This document shows positions 11,620-23,156 of a DNA stretch of 64,000 nucleotides, one piece after another (the first letter of the stretch is position 1; each line of letters starts with the position of its first letter). The stretch comes from Cordia subcordata (Eukaryota > Streptophyta > Magnoliopsida > Boraginales > Cordiaceae). The notes under the pieces were generated by a model. The model was not told the DNA's origin. It made no database searches and saw nothing but the letters and a program-made list of their open reading frames with translations. Position numbers and translations under genes: made by a program. The stretch is taken from NCBI GenBank assembly GCA_028554755.1, contig JAPTOF010000030.1, positions 1-64,000 of the forward strand, written 5' to 3'.

Positions 11620-13030
11620 ATCTCCCACTTACACTAAAGATCACTTCTATACAACCTAATACCTATAGACTCCGAATGTGTGGTAAACATTTTCTCAGAA
11701 AGAGCCTTTGTAAATGGGTTCGCCAGGTTTTCCACTGAAGCAATCTTTTCAACTACAACATCTCCTCTCTGGATAAACTCATGGGTCAAATGATATTTCT
11801 GTTCAATGTGTTTACCCATTTTTTGATTCCTAGGCTCCTTGCACTATAAAATAGCATCATTGTTGTCACAATACAATGTTATTAGTCTATGAACAGTCGA
11901 CTTAAGCTTTAGGTCTAAAGGGAACTTTCTTAGTCATACTACCTCTTTTGTAGCCTCAGATGCTACTTATAGGAATTTGAATATATGCTTAACTGTGGCC
12001 CAATGTGTAAGTCCAGGGTTTGACTGATATCTACTAACCATGCCAACAGCAAAGCAAATATCTGGTCTAGTACATAACATGGCATACTTGAGGCTTCCAA
12101 CTGCTAAAGCATAAGGAACTCATTTCATGCTCTCTAACTCCTTAGGTGTTTTAGGACATTGATCTTAAGATAGATAAACTCCTTGTCTAGAAGGTAATGA
12201 AGCCTTCTTAGAGTTTTGCATGTTAAACCAGACCAATATCTTCTCAACAAATGAAGATTGAGATAGGGCTAGCCTTCTATTCTTCTGATCTCGGATAAGC
12301 TTGATGCCTAGAACATAACCAGCTTCTACTAAATCTTTCATTTGAAATTGAGTAGAAAGCCAAACCTTGATGGATGATAAAATCGCATCATTTCCAATAA
12401 ATAGGATATCATCCACATACAGAACCAAAAAAGCTGCAGATTTCCATTACACCTCTTATACACGCAAGGTTCATCAATATTTTGATCAAACCCATAATAT
12501 TTAATTGCATGATCAAATTTGATGTTCCATGCTCTAGATGCCTGCTTTAATCCATAAATGGACTTTTTTTAACTTACAAACCATAACTTCCTGGCCTTTG
12601 GCAACATATCCATCTAGTTGTGTCATGTAAACTGTCTCATTAAGCTCTCCATTAAGAAAAGTTGTCTTGACGTCCATTGGCCATATCTCCTAGTCATAAT
12701 GACATTCGATGGCAAAAAGTATCCTGATAGATTTAAGTATGGCTACTGGTGGGAAAGTTTCCTCATAATCGATCCCTTCTATCTGAGTATAACCTTTTAT
12801 CAACAACCTTGCTTTAAAGGTTTCGACTTTTCCATCAACTCTTCTTTTCCTCTTATAGACTCGTTTGCAACCCTATAAAATTTACCCCTTCAGGTACAAT
12901 TACAAGATCTCAGAATTTGTTGGAACACATAGATTCTAACTTTGAATCCATTGCCTTATGCCATTAGTTGGCATCTATGTCGGAAATTACTTTATCATAA
13001 CTTGTGGGATCCACCACTTGATCCTCTGAA
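11620..13030 (-). pseudogene. Copia A2 pol: RNase H and reverse transcriptase, degenerate
   Basis: After the PPT at 11620-11630, the RNase H tail is open at 11634-11819 (MGKHIEQKYHLTHEFIQRGD, then NLANPFTKALSEK). RT is open at 12165-12428 with the catalytic box YVDDILFIGND and GYVLGIKLIRDQKNRRLAL. The RT N-terminal part (to about 13030) is recognisable in nucleotide alignment with copia B but has many stops. This would be the polymerase of a Ty1/copia element acting in the virus-like particle. Confidence 0.82.
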
Positions 13031-13035
13031 GAAGT

Positions 13036-14240
13036 CTAAAAAGATTCTCCATAGTATCTCTCAAGAGGCACGGATATCCTCCCACCGCAAGGATGCTTTA
13101 ATATATTAGGTGTAATATGCTGTTCCTTTTCATTTATAGTTACATGCAGTGTTACTGGAGATTCTTGTGAAATCTCTTCTAGAATAACTTCAAGATCTAG
13201 TGTTTTCTGGATCATTTCACCATTCTTTAAGTATCTAGCATGGGTGCTTATAAACACCTTTTGCTCCTTAGGATTATAAAAGATCCCACCTCTGGTTCCC
13301 TTAGGATATCCAATGAAATAGCATAACTCGGATCTTGGTTCCAATTTTGAAGCATTACTATTAAGTACATAAGCTGGACAACCCCAAATGTGGAGATGAT
13401 TTAGACTAGGCTTACGCCCAGTCCACATTTCTTGAGGTGTCCTAGGTACTAATTTAGATGGTACCAAGTTCAAGATGTATGCTGCTGTTTCAAGGGCATA
13501 CCCCCAAAAAGATAAAGGTAATGACGCATGACTCATCATTGACCTAACCATATCTAATAGGGTACGATTTCTTCTCTCTACTACACCATTTTGCTGAGAA
13601 ATCCTGGTCACCAACCGAGACACTATCATTTCTTGTGTAAGATAGTCTTTGAATTCACCCGAGAGGTATTTGCCACCTCGATCAGACCGAAGGGCTTTGA
13701 TATGTTTATCTAATTTCCGCTCCGCCTCAGCTTTAAACTCTTTGAATTTCTCGAAGGATTCAGACTTGCGTTGCATCAGATTTACATATCCATACCTAGA
13801 GTAATCATCAGTAAAAGTAATGAAATACTTATAACCTCTTTGTGCTGGTTTGCTCATAGAACCACACACATCAGTGTTAACCAATTCCAATACTTCTTTG
13901 ACCTTTTCTCCTTTAGAAGAAAATGACCGTTTAGTCATCCTTCCTTTGAGGCAAGATTCACACGGAGGTAGAGCTTTGAGATCTAATGAGCTAAGATGCC
14001 CATCCTCGACTAATCTCGAATTCGCTTTAGACTAATATGTCCTAAGCGTAGATGCCAAAGATAAGTATCATTGGTCGAAGAAACCTTCCTTTTTTGGGAA
14101 TTAGTTTGTTCTATATTATACAATGAGTTTGTAATAAGTTTTATATAGAACAAGTTATCATGCATGCTATGAACAAATGATATTTCCATCTCTACTGATA
14201 TCAACACCAAAATGGAAATTAATACAAAAACCATCTAATA
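13036..14240 (-). pseudogene. Copia A2 integrase
   Basis: The large open piece 13036-13938 holds the catalytic core. The first Asp is in NTDVCGSM, the second in RSDRGGKYL and the Glu in QQNGVVERRNRT, so the D-D-E triad is present. The C-terminal part has GCPAYVLNSNASKLEPRSEL and CYFIGYPKGTRGGIFYNP. The N-terminal zinc-binding part is open at 14010-14234 (HLRLGHISLKRI) in another frame. This is the best-kept part of A2. Confidence 0.87.
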
Positions 14241-14421
14241 TTAATTGCAAAACAAAAATAAGGTTTTTACGTACATCCAGAACATAATAAACATTGTTAA
14301 AAAATAACTTCCTATTACATAGAAAATTTAAGCACATTCCTCCCACTGCAGCCCATACTTTTACTCTATTAACCAACCTCAGAGCAAACTCCCCTTTAGC
14401 TAGTTCCTTCATTTCCTGAAA

Positions 14422-15349
14422 TCAATGCAAAGAATTGCAAATATGGTTAGTGGCTCCAGAGTCTACAATCCAAGAATCAGTAGAATCAACCATTAAACAG
14501 GTTTCAATGTAGAATAAAAACGGTGTACCTATCTGGCCTCGTGCCAAGTACTTTGGGCAATCCTTTTTCCAGTGTCCTTTTAGGCCATATTTAAAGTATT
14601 TGCCCTTGGTTTTTTCACTTGTTAAATGCCTGGGCTGTTTACTATTTCTCTTCTTTTTCCCTTGACCACATTTTTGCTTCCTCTTTCCTTTGAACTTTCT
14701 CCCTTTCAAATTAAGTCCAGAAGTGGATGCTTGAACCATATTTATGTGGCCTTTATTTTTCATTATGGCTTCTATAGCTAGGAGCTCGTTCATTAATTTC
14801 ATCATATCCATGTTCATCTTGCCCATATTATAATTAAGATTGAACTGGGTATAAGATGACGGTAGAGTCTCCAAAATCATGTCTACCTTTGACTGTTCAT
14901 CTATGTTTGCTCCTAGGATCACGGCAGTATTGAAGTAATCCATCATTTTGAGCATATGCTCTTTAACAGATGCTCCTTCTGCTATTCTTTGATTCATAAT
15001 TTCTCTAAGAGCACCTTGCCTTGCGGGCCTTCTCTTATCAGCAAACATGTGAGATAGTGACATCATGATTTCTTTTGCAGTTTCCATATGATGATGCTTG
15101 CTCTACAAAATATCTGACATAGAAGCCATCATATAGCACTTGGCCATACTATTGGCTTTCTACCATTTTGCCTCAGCATCTTTCTAGGCTTCAGAAGAGT
15201 TAGCCCTTACAACAGACGAGGAGTTGTTAGGACATACTTGTACTCTTCTACGGTGAGTACTATGTCCAAGTTTCGTTCCTAGTCCAAAAATTCGGTCCAG
15301 TGAGCTTATGCTCTTTGAGAATTGTAGCTAGTAGACTGAATGAAGACAT
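14422..15349 (-). pseudogene. Copia A2 gag and protease
   Basis: The start matches the ATG of copia B (MSSFS) at 15349. The first 260 bases are shifted and stopped. From 15087 the frame is open: capsid-like sequence (GALREIMNQRIAEGASVKEH, then DEQSKVDMILETLPSSYTQF), a basic stretch, the zinc knuckle with its first Cys changed (YFKYGLKGHWKKDC), and the protease active site WIVDSGATNHIC. Gag would form the particle and the protease would cut the polyprotein. Confidence 0.85.
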
Positions 15350-16127
15350 TTTTCTAGATAAAACAATATAATCATAATTAATTTATGAGAATAGAATTGA
15401 TGCATGTATAATATGTATGCTATCTTTAGAAATAAAACATACAAGTACTTTTTACATCATTTGCCTTTGAGTAGATCAACCCTTAAACTAGTTGATGTAA
15501 TAGTGCCTCAACATCCTCACAAGAACTCCAACGATGGGATGGCCAAACTTATGAACATTAAGTTAAGTGCCATTGCTTATTTGAATTAACAATTATCCAG
15601 ACATGATCTAATTGAATAATTCAATCACTGTTTTGTTTAACTTCGTAAATCCAGAAGCAAACTCTATCGCTAGGATAGCCGAACCTACCATTCAAGTTGA
15701 GTGTACACCAATTCCTAATGTTTATTCCCTGAAACATTCTTGATTTAAGCCCTCCGATAAGGTAGTGACTTTAATCAATGTTGTTTAAGGTGTTCTTTAG
15801 TGAAGAACTCCACCGATAGGATGGCCGAACTTACTAACACCCTTTTGAATAAACATTTTTATGTTTCACCTTGTTAAATCTAGATAAAGTGTCACCTTGG
15901 ATGGGAAAGTTAATGACATTTACCATTAACGTGAATTGGATATGGAAAGCCGTGGGGTTTTTCTGGACCCCTTTCCCACTCAATATTTTAACATAAGGGT
16001 TTACTCTATTTTTGGTAATCTTGCTTTTGTTTTAGATCTAAACATGCTTTGGATTTGCGAAACCCTTTGGTTTTTGCGAATCCTTTTTGTGTTACTAAAC
16101 ATTGCAATACCATAATAGAGTACTTAC
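15350..16127 (-). other. Copia A2 untranslated leader, part 1, with repeated motif
   Basis: No ORF of note. It matches the copia B leader (46766-47520). It carries degenerate repeats of an ATCGATAGGATGGCCGAAC-like unit at about 15521-15562, 15656-15695, 15748-15777 and 15804-15843. The leader is interrupted by the gypsy element and continues at 26773. Confidence 0.7.
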
Positions 16128-16130
16128 TAA

Positions 16131-18202
16131 TGTACTTCTTTGAGTGTAAGCTCTAAAGACCTGTAAGTGCATGGATCGATGCAGTGTAGTACGTGCAAGA
16201 ACAAGTGTCGAACCACAGGGAGGCTATGTTGTGAGATGGATTCTACGTGTGTGTTCTAGAATGTGCCTAAAAATAAGAAATTTAAACTAGCTATTTTTGG
16301 AATTTTGGATTTTTGAATGGTTGGGAGCTGTAACTAAAACGAATTAAACTAAACAATGGAATTGGAAAAGTGAGGGACAAGCTAATCTAGAGTAACTAAT
16401 AAATTGAAAGGTATTAGGGTTACTTCAACTTGAATGGGCGATTTTATACTCAATTGCTATGGGATTAAAGAATGATGTCTTACTTTAGTGATTGCTCTTA
16501 ACTAGGTTGCCAAATTAGTGTCTTAGTTTCCCTCTAGGACTCGGTACGGGTCCGTCCCTAGGCGGCACCTCTTAGAGCTACGGCGGTGGTCATTATGACC
16601 TAGGGCCTTAAGAGTGACTAACTAGCTTCCTAGGTAACTTAGAATGAACCTACCCTAGTACCTAAATCATTGGCTGGATTTAAAGCCAAGACCTAGTGTC
16701 GCTAAGGTTGACTAAACCTATCCTGAAACCAATTGGCTGGATTTAAAGCCAAAGGAGACTCGGACTAGGCTAGCCCTAAATTGTGCTTCGTCATTCTAAG
16801 GTCACAATAGCGGGATTTAACCTATTAACACATTCATACATGTTCTAAGCCAAGGTGTTCACGAATAAGGGACCTATTCGACTACAAAACATCATCATGC
16901 TCGGATTACACCATTAGAAGCAATTAACAACCGACATGTATGCGTTATTGAAGTTGTATTCACTACTAGGCATGCAAATATACACATAGACATGAATATA
17001 AGCATTACCCACTTCATAGCATCCACATAGAAACACATAGACATGATTATAGCATGGATTAGATATGTTTAGTAATAAATAAACTTCAATTTATACATAT
17101 GTTACCCATTTAGGCATTTAATCAAACACTTAGACATGAATGAGAAAATAACCATTTGAACAAGAAAATCAAACATGTATATATAATCAACCATTTAATC
17201 CCATATCATAAGAGTATATAGCTAACCCATTACATAAGTAAAATCACCCTATACAAATCTACTCAATCATAATAAAAGATGGAATGAAAGAGAGTTTATG
17301 AAGCTTCCTTTCATCCTAGCTAATCTTGTACAAAGCTCTTCAGCAAACTTGAGTCCAAATGTTGAAACCCTCTAAATTCTCTTGCTCCAAGGTGATGAAA
17401 TGTATGAGAGAGTGTGTGTGTTGTAGGTGAAGACTAGGGTTAAGTGTGTGTGTGTGTGTGTGGGTGATGGGTGTGTAGATATCCTATCTAAAATTCTCCC
17501 AAAAAGCTCTCTAAAGATCCCCCTTTTTAGTCTGAAAACCAGGCTTTGATATCGACTTTTTTCACGATCTGCAAGTCGACCTAGCCGGTCGACCGGCTTC
17601 TTCTTTTAGCTTGACCAACTTTTTGGTGATGCTCTCTGGACTGGCCGGTCGACCGACTTCTTCTCTTAGCTTGACCAGCTTTTTGGTGATGCTCTTTGGA
17701 CTGGCCGGTTGATCGGCTTCTTCTCTTAGCTCGACCAGCTTTTTGGTGATGCTCTCTGGACTGGCCGGTCGACCGGCTCTTTCTTCTTGGTTGTCCGGCT
17801 GGCTTCTTTCCTCCCTTCTCTGTCTTTCTGGCCTCCGATCTTCTTCTTTTGGCTCGTACATCTCCCATCTTTATACCGGCTTTTTCTTCTTGGTTGTCCG
17901 GCTGGCTTCTTTCCTCCCTTCTCTATCTTTCTGGCCTCTGATCTTCTTCTTTTGGCTCATACATCTCCCATCTTTATTACCTATCATCGTCCAATCCTGA
18001 TCTTAACCCAAAGTTCACCTAAATCATTGAAAACAAGCAATTAGTGTAGCAATTTGTCTCTTAAACTCGATATGTATACATTTGTTTACGCTTAAGCCTA
18101 TTCTTATCAAAAGTACTGCACCAATGAATCTTTTTGAGCACTTAATACTTCTTAAATATAGGTAAATTACAATGCAAACACACGCACAAACACAACACGT
18201 CA
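16131..18202 (-). repeat. Athila-like 3' LTR (2072 bp)
   Basis: It is about 155 bp longer than its partner at 24856-26772. The excess is explained by one more 60-bp minisatellite unit (17583-17782) and a tandem duplication of about 97 bp (17780-17873 and 17879-17975). A GT microsatellite lies near 17443-17462. A repeated element, ATTGGCTGGATTTAAAGCCA, is seen at about 16671 and 16731. The rest is close to its partner with scattered point changes. Confidence 0.85.
17575..17790. repeat. 60-bp minisatellite with GGTCGACC palindromes in the Athila-like LTR
   Basis: Units start at 17583, 17643, 17703 and 17763, exactly 60 bp apart, each opening with a variant of CCGGTCGACCGGC and containing TTTTTGGTGATGCTCT. 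Because 60 is a multiple of three, one minus-strand frame stays open and reads as a 20-residue repeat (ASPESITKKLVELREEA). That is a product of the repeat, not evidence of a protein. The other LTR has two units (26303-26440). Confidence 0.85.
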
Positions 18203-18240
18203 ACACCCCCAAACCTTCTCCTTGCTTGTCCTCAAGCAAG
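18203..18240 (-). promoter_or_regulatory. Polypurine tract of the Athila-like element, with hairpin block
   Basis: On the minus strand the purine-rich GGTTTGGGGGTGT abuts the LTR start TGACG. Just upstream is GCTTGCTTGAGGACAAGCAA, an inverted repeat. A second similar block lies at 19139-19180, giving two candidate PPTs. Confidence 0.75.
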
Positions 18241-19600
18241 CCCAATCTTAAATTTATTTCTAAAGTTGATACAATTGATTGCCTAAAGAATTGACTCGCT
18301 ATCAAGATTAGTCTAAGAAGCATCAAGGGGGCATTCCTATTGTGGAGAGATCTCCAAATCTCTTTGAATCCTCCCTCTACTCATAAGGAGTCTCGTTCCT
18401 CGTGGGAATTTCCCAAGTAGCCAATTCACCACAAGCCTAGGATTCTAACTCACGCACTCGAGATGTTGATATTTCATACTCCCTTAGCTAACACGGCCTC
18501 TCTAACATGCACCAAACCTCAAAGACAAGAAGAGAGAATATACAAACACAATGGCTTATAAAAAGCCTTATTCATGTATCTACAAAGATGATAATTTGTG
18601 CTAAGTTGACATTGTGTCGCTTAAGCATTTATTCACTAACTTTTTTGTGCCTTTGGCTTTTTCTCTTTTTCACTTTATTTCAATTTTTTTTTGTATAAAT
18701 ATTTTTGCACCTTTTTGCCTTTTGCATTTTTCATTTTTTTTTATTTTCATGCTTTGTATTGTATTCACAAAAAGAAAGAAAAAGAAAGGCTTAGGCACAT
18801 AAAAAAAAACCAATCAAGGAAGGGACACTCACATCAACAACCCTTTTCCAACACTCTTTCCTACCAAGCCATGGGGTGGCCACAAGGGTTATTCTTTCAA
18901 GGTTCTCACTCCCCACAACTTTGAAAGGCATCCCCTCGAAGATTTAGTTTTCAAACCACTCTATTCATTTCCCCACAATGCCTCTTATCTTCATAAATCA
19001 ATAGAGTTAATCACAAAAGCCAACACAATGATCAACAAAGAAATAAATGACTCTATATGCATCAAAATTGAAAAATTTTCACCATTTTTAAACGCATAAT
19101 GCAATCTACCTAAGCAAGATATATAACAAGAAAACCAAACTCCCACCCCTAAACCTAAACTTTGCTTGTCCTCAAGCAAATAGATCAAAACACAAAAACA
19201 AGCAAATCGTCATTACAAAACAAATAAGGGTGGTGGGGATAGGGTATAAACATGGTGAATAAATGGAGAAAGGATAGATACAACTTTGCATTTTCTTCAA
19301 AGATTTCCATGCCAATGATAAATCACCATACTATTAATCCAGTGACTCACAATTCATAAATACTCACGAAGAAAACAAGGACTGCCTATGCATGCTTGCA
19401 TTGGCATGTGCAATAATGAGCAATGGTGTATCTTATGGGACAAAAGATTGGGATTCAACACTTTGGTTTGGGTGCAAGAAAGATGAAAGAAAGAAAATAA
19501 AAAGAAAAGAAAGTGAACAAATGCAAAATTGCAAAATTGAACCTAGGTTGCCTCTTAGTAGCGCTAACCACCATGTCGTCAGCCATGCAAACACCAACTC
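18241..19600 (-). other. 3' noncoding region between pol and LTR of the Athila-like element
   Basis: This 1.36 kb has no open frame longer than about 80 codons. Other Athila elements often carry an envelope-like ORF here, and I see none. It holds a second TTGCTTGAGGACAAGCAA-type block (19139-19180), long T-rich runs at 18640-18760, and, next to the integrase stop, a motif (19541-19567, minus strand AGCGCTACTAAGAGGCAACC) that recurs at 63608-63632. Confidence 0.7.
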
Positions 19601-19604
19601 ATCT

Positions 19605-20789
19605 TCAATTTCCATAGATAGGGTCCTGAAGCATTAAAGCCTCCACACGAGCCATGCTCGAATCATATGCGTGCTTCAGGCGTCGCCCATTCACGGTCAA
19701 CTCTCGGCCATCCTTCAAGTCTTTAATCTTGACTGCTCCAGAAGAATAGGTAACTATCACCTCATATGGACCATCCCATCTTGTCTTAATCTTACTTGGA
19801 AAGAGTTTCAATTGTGAGTTAAACAACCAAACTTTATCAGAAGGAAAGAATGATTTCTTAATAATGTGTTTATCATGGATTCTCGTCATCCTATCCTTAT
19901 AAAGTTTAGTGTTCTCATACGCCTCGAATCTAAGCTCTTTCAATTCCGCAAGGTCTAGCTTCCTCTTCTCACCCACTTTTGCCAAGTCCAAATTTAGGGC
20001 TTTGATTGCCCAATAAGCTCTATGCTCTAGTTCTACCGGCAAGTGACAAGCTTTACCATAAACCAATCTATACGGAGACATACCAATGGGAGTCTTAAAG
20101 GCGATAGTAAGCCCATAAAGCATCATTTAGCCTAATAGACCAATATCTTCTATCGGGCCTAACCGTTTTCTCTAAAATATGTTTGATCTCCCTACTAGAC
20201 ACCTCTACTTGTCCGCTAGTTTGCAGGTGATAAGGAGTGGCTACCTTATGGGTGACCGAATATCCTGTCAACAAGGCCTCAAAAGTCCTATGGTGAAAAT
20301 GCAAACCCCCATCACTAATTAAGACCCTAGGGACTCCAAATCTAGAGAAAATGTTCTCCCTAATGAACTTAACCACTACCCTATAGTCATCAGTACTGTG
20401 GGAATTGCTTCAACCCATTTGGACACATAATCAATGGACACTAAAATGTATTGGTATCCAAAGGAAGGTGGAAATGGACCCATGAAATCTAGACCCCAAA
20501 CATCAAACAACTTATAAGGAAGAATAAGGGATAAAGGCATCATGTTTCTCCTAGAGATGGGCCCAGATTGTTGACATCTAAAACACTTCTCACAATACTC
20601 TTGGGCATCCCTAAAGAGAGTGGGCCAAAATAATCCACATTGCAAGACCTTCGGTGGTCTTCTTCCCACTAAAATGACCTCCACACCCTCATCACGACGC
20701 ATACTCAAAACATTCTCAAACTCGTCCTCAGCACATACCGACGAATCATTTGATCTGCACACACTTTGAAAAGATAGGGATCCTCCCAT
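19605..20789 (-). pseudogene. Athila-like integrase
   Basis: Read right to left. 20789-20376 has the zinc-binding region end ([11 protein letters not shown]) and the core start [20 protein letters not shown] with the first Asp. 20376-20095 has [20 protein letters not shown] with the second Asp and [20 protein letters not shown] with the Glu. 20126-19605 has the Athila-typical C-terminal part and ends [12 protein letters not shown]. Two frame changes separate the pieces. The D-D-E residues are all present. The enzyme would insert the cDNA into chromosomes. Confidence 0.87.
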
Positions 20790-20808
20790 ACGAAATGCCT
20801 AACTTGTG

Positions 20809-22090
20809 CTAGGAACTTATCTTTTTCTCTTTTCTCCTAATGGGAAGGAAAACGCCTTGTGGCAAGATAATTGACAATATGAGCAAACCAAGGTGTGTGA
20901 TGAGAGACGGCAAACAATTGCTCATCGGAAATGAATCATGAAAAGGAGATGGATCACTAGAAGATTCGTTAACAAGATGGGAAAGATGATCCGGAACTAA
21001 ATTTTCTGTACCCTTCTTATCCCGGATTTCTATGTCAAACTCTTGAAGGAGGAGCAACCACCTAATCAAGCGGGCTTAGATTCTTTCTTAGACAACAAAT
21101 ACTTCAATGCCGCATGATCGTATAGACAATCACTTTGGACCCTAGGATGTATGACCTAAACTTGTCAAGGGAGAAAACTATTCCTAGAAGCTCTTTTTTT
21201 GTAGCGGTATAGTTCTTTTGTGCTTCATCAAGAGTCTTGCTAGCATAGTACACAACTTGGAGCAACTTATCCCTCCTTTGATCTAAAACCGCTCCTATCG
21301 CATAATCGGATGCATCACACATAACCTCAAATAGGAGACTATAGTTAGGTGGCTGGATAATTGGGGATGTAAACAATAAGGATTTAAACCGATTGAAAGC
21401 TCTGACACATTCATCATCAAAGTTAATTTCTACATCTAAAAGCTTAATGATCTCTTTCTTAACTACTTCGCTCATGTGTGGGTTTAGCCTCCTTTGCATT
21501 TCCCTAGAGGGAATGGCTCCATCCTTAAGGTGAATACGATGCATGAAAATCGAAGGGTCTATACCTCTCAAATCATCAATTTTTCACCCTATAGCCTTCC
21601 TATGTTTCCTAAGGACCTCTAAGAGACGCTCCTCATGCTCACTAGAAAGATCGGAAGCTATGATGACTGGAAAGGTCTTACTAGGGCCTAGGAATGCATA
21701 TTTCAAATTATTGGGAAGGGGTTTAAGCTTTAAAGAAGGGCTAGGCTCAACCAAGTGGGACTTAACCTCAACATCATCAATGGGGACATCACTAGAAATG
21801 AGACTAGAATGATTAACCTCAAATGATTTATTAGTCAAATGGCTCTCAATCAAGGAAGTAGAAGCTACACATTTCCGCTCTAAGGTCTCCAAATCAAAAC
21901 TAGACATCAGTTTCTCAAATTTCGTCAATTCTTCTCCATCGGTCATAGTCTTCTTTATAAGATCCTCAACGCAAGAATCAATCACATCCACCCTAAAGCA
22001 CTTTTCTCCATCCTCTCCTCCTATACTAGCCCTATTCACTACCTCGGCAACCTTAATAGCAGAGCTCAAATTCCCAAATTTCATCTCCAA
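20809..22090 (-). pseudogene. Athila-like RT/RNase H with the RT catalytic core deleted in frame
   Basis: 22090-21584 is the linker before RT. 21571-21104 starts GIDPSIFMHRIHLKDGAIPS, reaches EVVKKEIIKLLD, then passes without a break into VEINFDDECVRAFNRFKSLL and the RNase H region FEVMCDASDYAIGAVLDQRR. The fingers and palm, including the catalytic double-Asp box, which normally lie between these two segments, are absent. The join is at about 21437 and keeps the frame. 21069-20809 carries the RNase H end ([20 protein letters not shown]). Without the palm the protein cannot copy RNA. Confidence 0.85.
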
Positions 22091-22099
22091 TAACCCTAC

Positions 22100-22640
22100 C
22101 TACAATGGATAACGGCATCTGCGGTGGCAAGGAAGGGGCAACCTAGAAGAATGGGTGTAGAATGTCTAGGGTCATGTCTCGAATCCATATCTAACACTAT
22201 GAAGTCAACAGGTACACAAACTCACCTACTTGGACTATAACGTTCTCAATCACACCCCTAGGTCTATGCTCAGACCTATCAGCTAGCTGAAGAGTAACAT
22301 GTGTAGGAGACAACTCACCTAGACCCAGCTGCTGATAGACAGAGTAGGGAATAAGATTCACACTAGATCCTAAATCTAACAAGGCATGATCAATTTAAGT
22401 CTCACAGATCCTACAAGGAATGGTGAAGGCTCCGGGATCACTCATCTTAGGTGGAAGGCCCAAAGTACTAATACTACTCACCTTCTCCGTAAGCCTCACC
22501 TTCTTAGGAATGTTCGACGACCTATGTTTCCTTGTACAAAGATCCTTAAAGAACTTAGAATAAGAGGGGATGGAAAGGATCACATCTATCAAAGGAAGAT
22601 TGACCTTAAGGTCCTTAAGATGCTCTAAAACCTTGAAGAA
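22100..22640 (-). pseudogene. Athila-like aspartic protease
   Basis: The open piece 22382-22197 begins MLDLGSSVNLIPYSVYQQLG, which holds the retropepsin active site (DLGSS, usually DLGAS), followed by QLADRSEHRPRGVIENVIVQ. The upstream piece 22592-22395 (IDVILSIPSYSKFFKDLCTR, then PGAFTIPCRI) is the usual lead-in in another frame. It would cleave the Gag-Pol polyprotein. Confidence 0.82.
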
Positions 22641-23156
22641 CCTAGAATCCTCACTAGTTGTAGGCCTCTCTAAGGCAGATGGAAAGGGAACTCTAGGCTC
22701 TACACCTTTAGATACATGGGAGTCATCAATAGGCTCTTTTCCTTCGTAATATGGACGGGAACTATTATTCTCTCCATGGTTTCTAATGGGCTCATCTCTC
22801 TCAACAGGACCCTCTCTATGATTTCCCTCATGTGGCTACAATGTGGTGCTCTAGACTTGGAAGGACCACTAGGTGCAAGCACTGCAAAGTCAACTCCTAC
22901 CCTATTATCCACTACCCGACCGCTTCTAAGAGTGGTGACAACCTTAGCCTTGGCCTGAGGGGATAATTGGTATCAGTGGAGAAACAGGACTAGACTCTAG
23001 GGTTCACCTCCGGCTGAGAAGGCAATTTCTCGGGTCTCTAGCACTCAACTAATTAGCAATCCGTCTTAATTGTGACTCAAACCTAGTCATTTGCTGCCTA
23101 TAGCTAGCCATTTCTTGCCTGTAATCAGCTAGCTCCTGCTGCTGACTAGCTAATTC

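Noticed and set aside
17562..17868. Two overlapping 95-99 codon minus-strand frames with a 20-residue repeat
   Set aside because: They are an effect of a 60-bp minisatellite inside an LTR; the repeat number differs between the two LTRs and no start context or homology supports a protein.
18241..19600. An envelope-like ORF between integrase and the LTR of the Athila-like element
   Set aside because: No frame longer than about 80 codons, and those present read T-rich low-complexity sequence.
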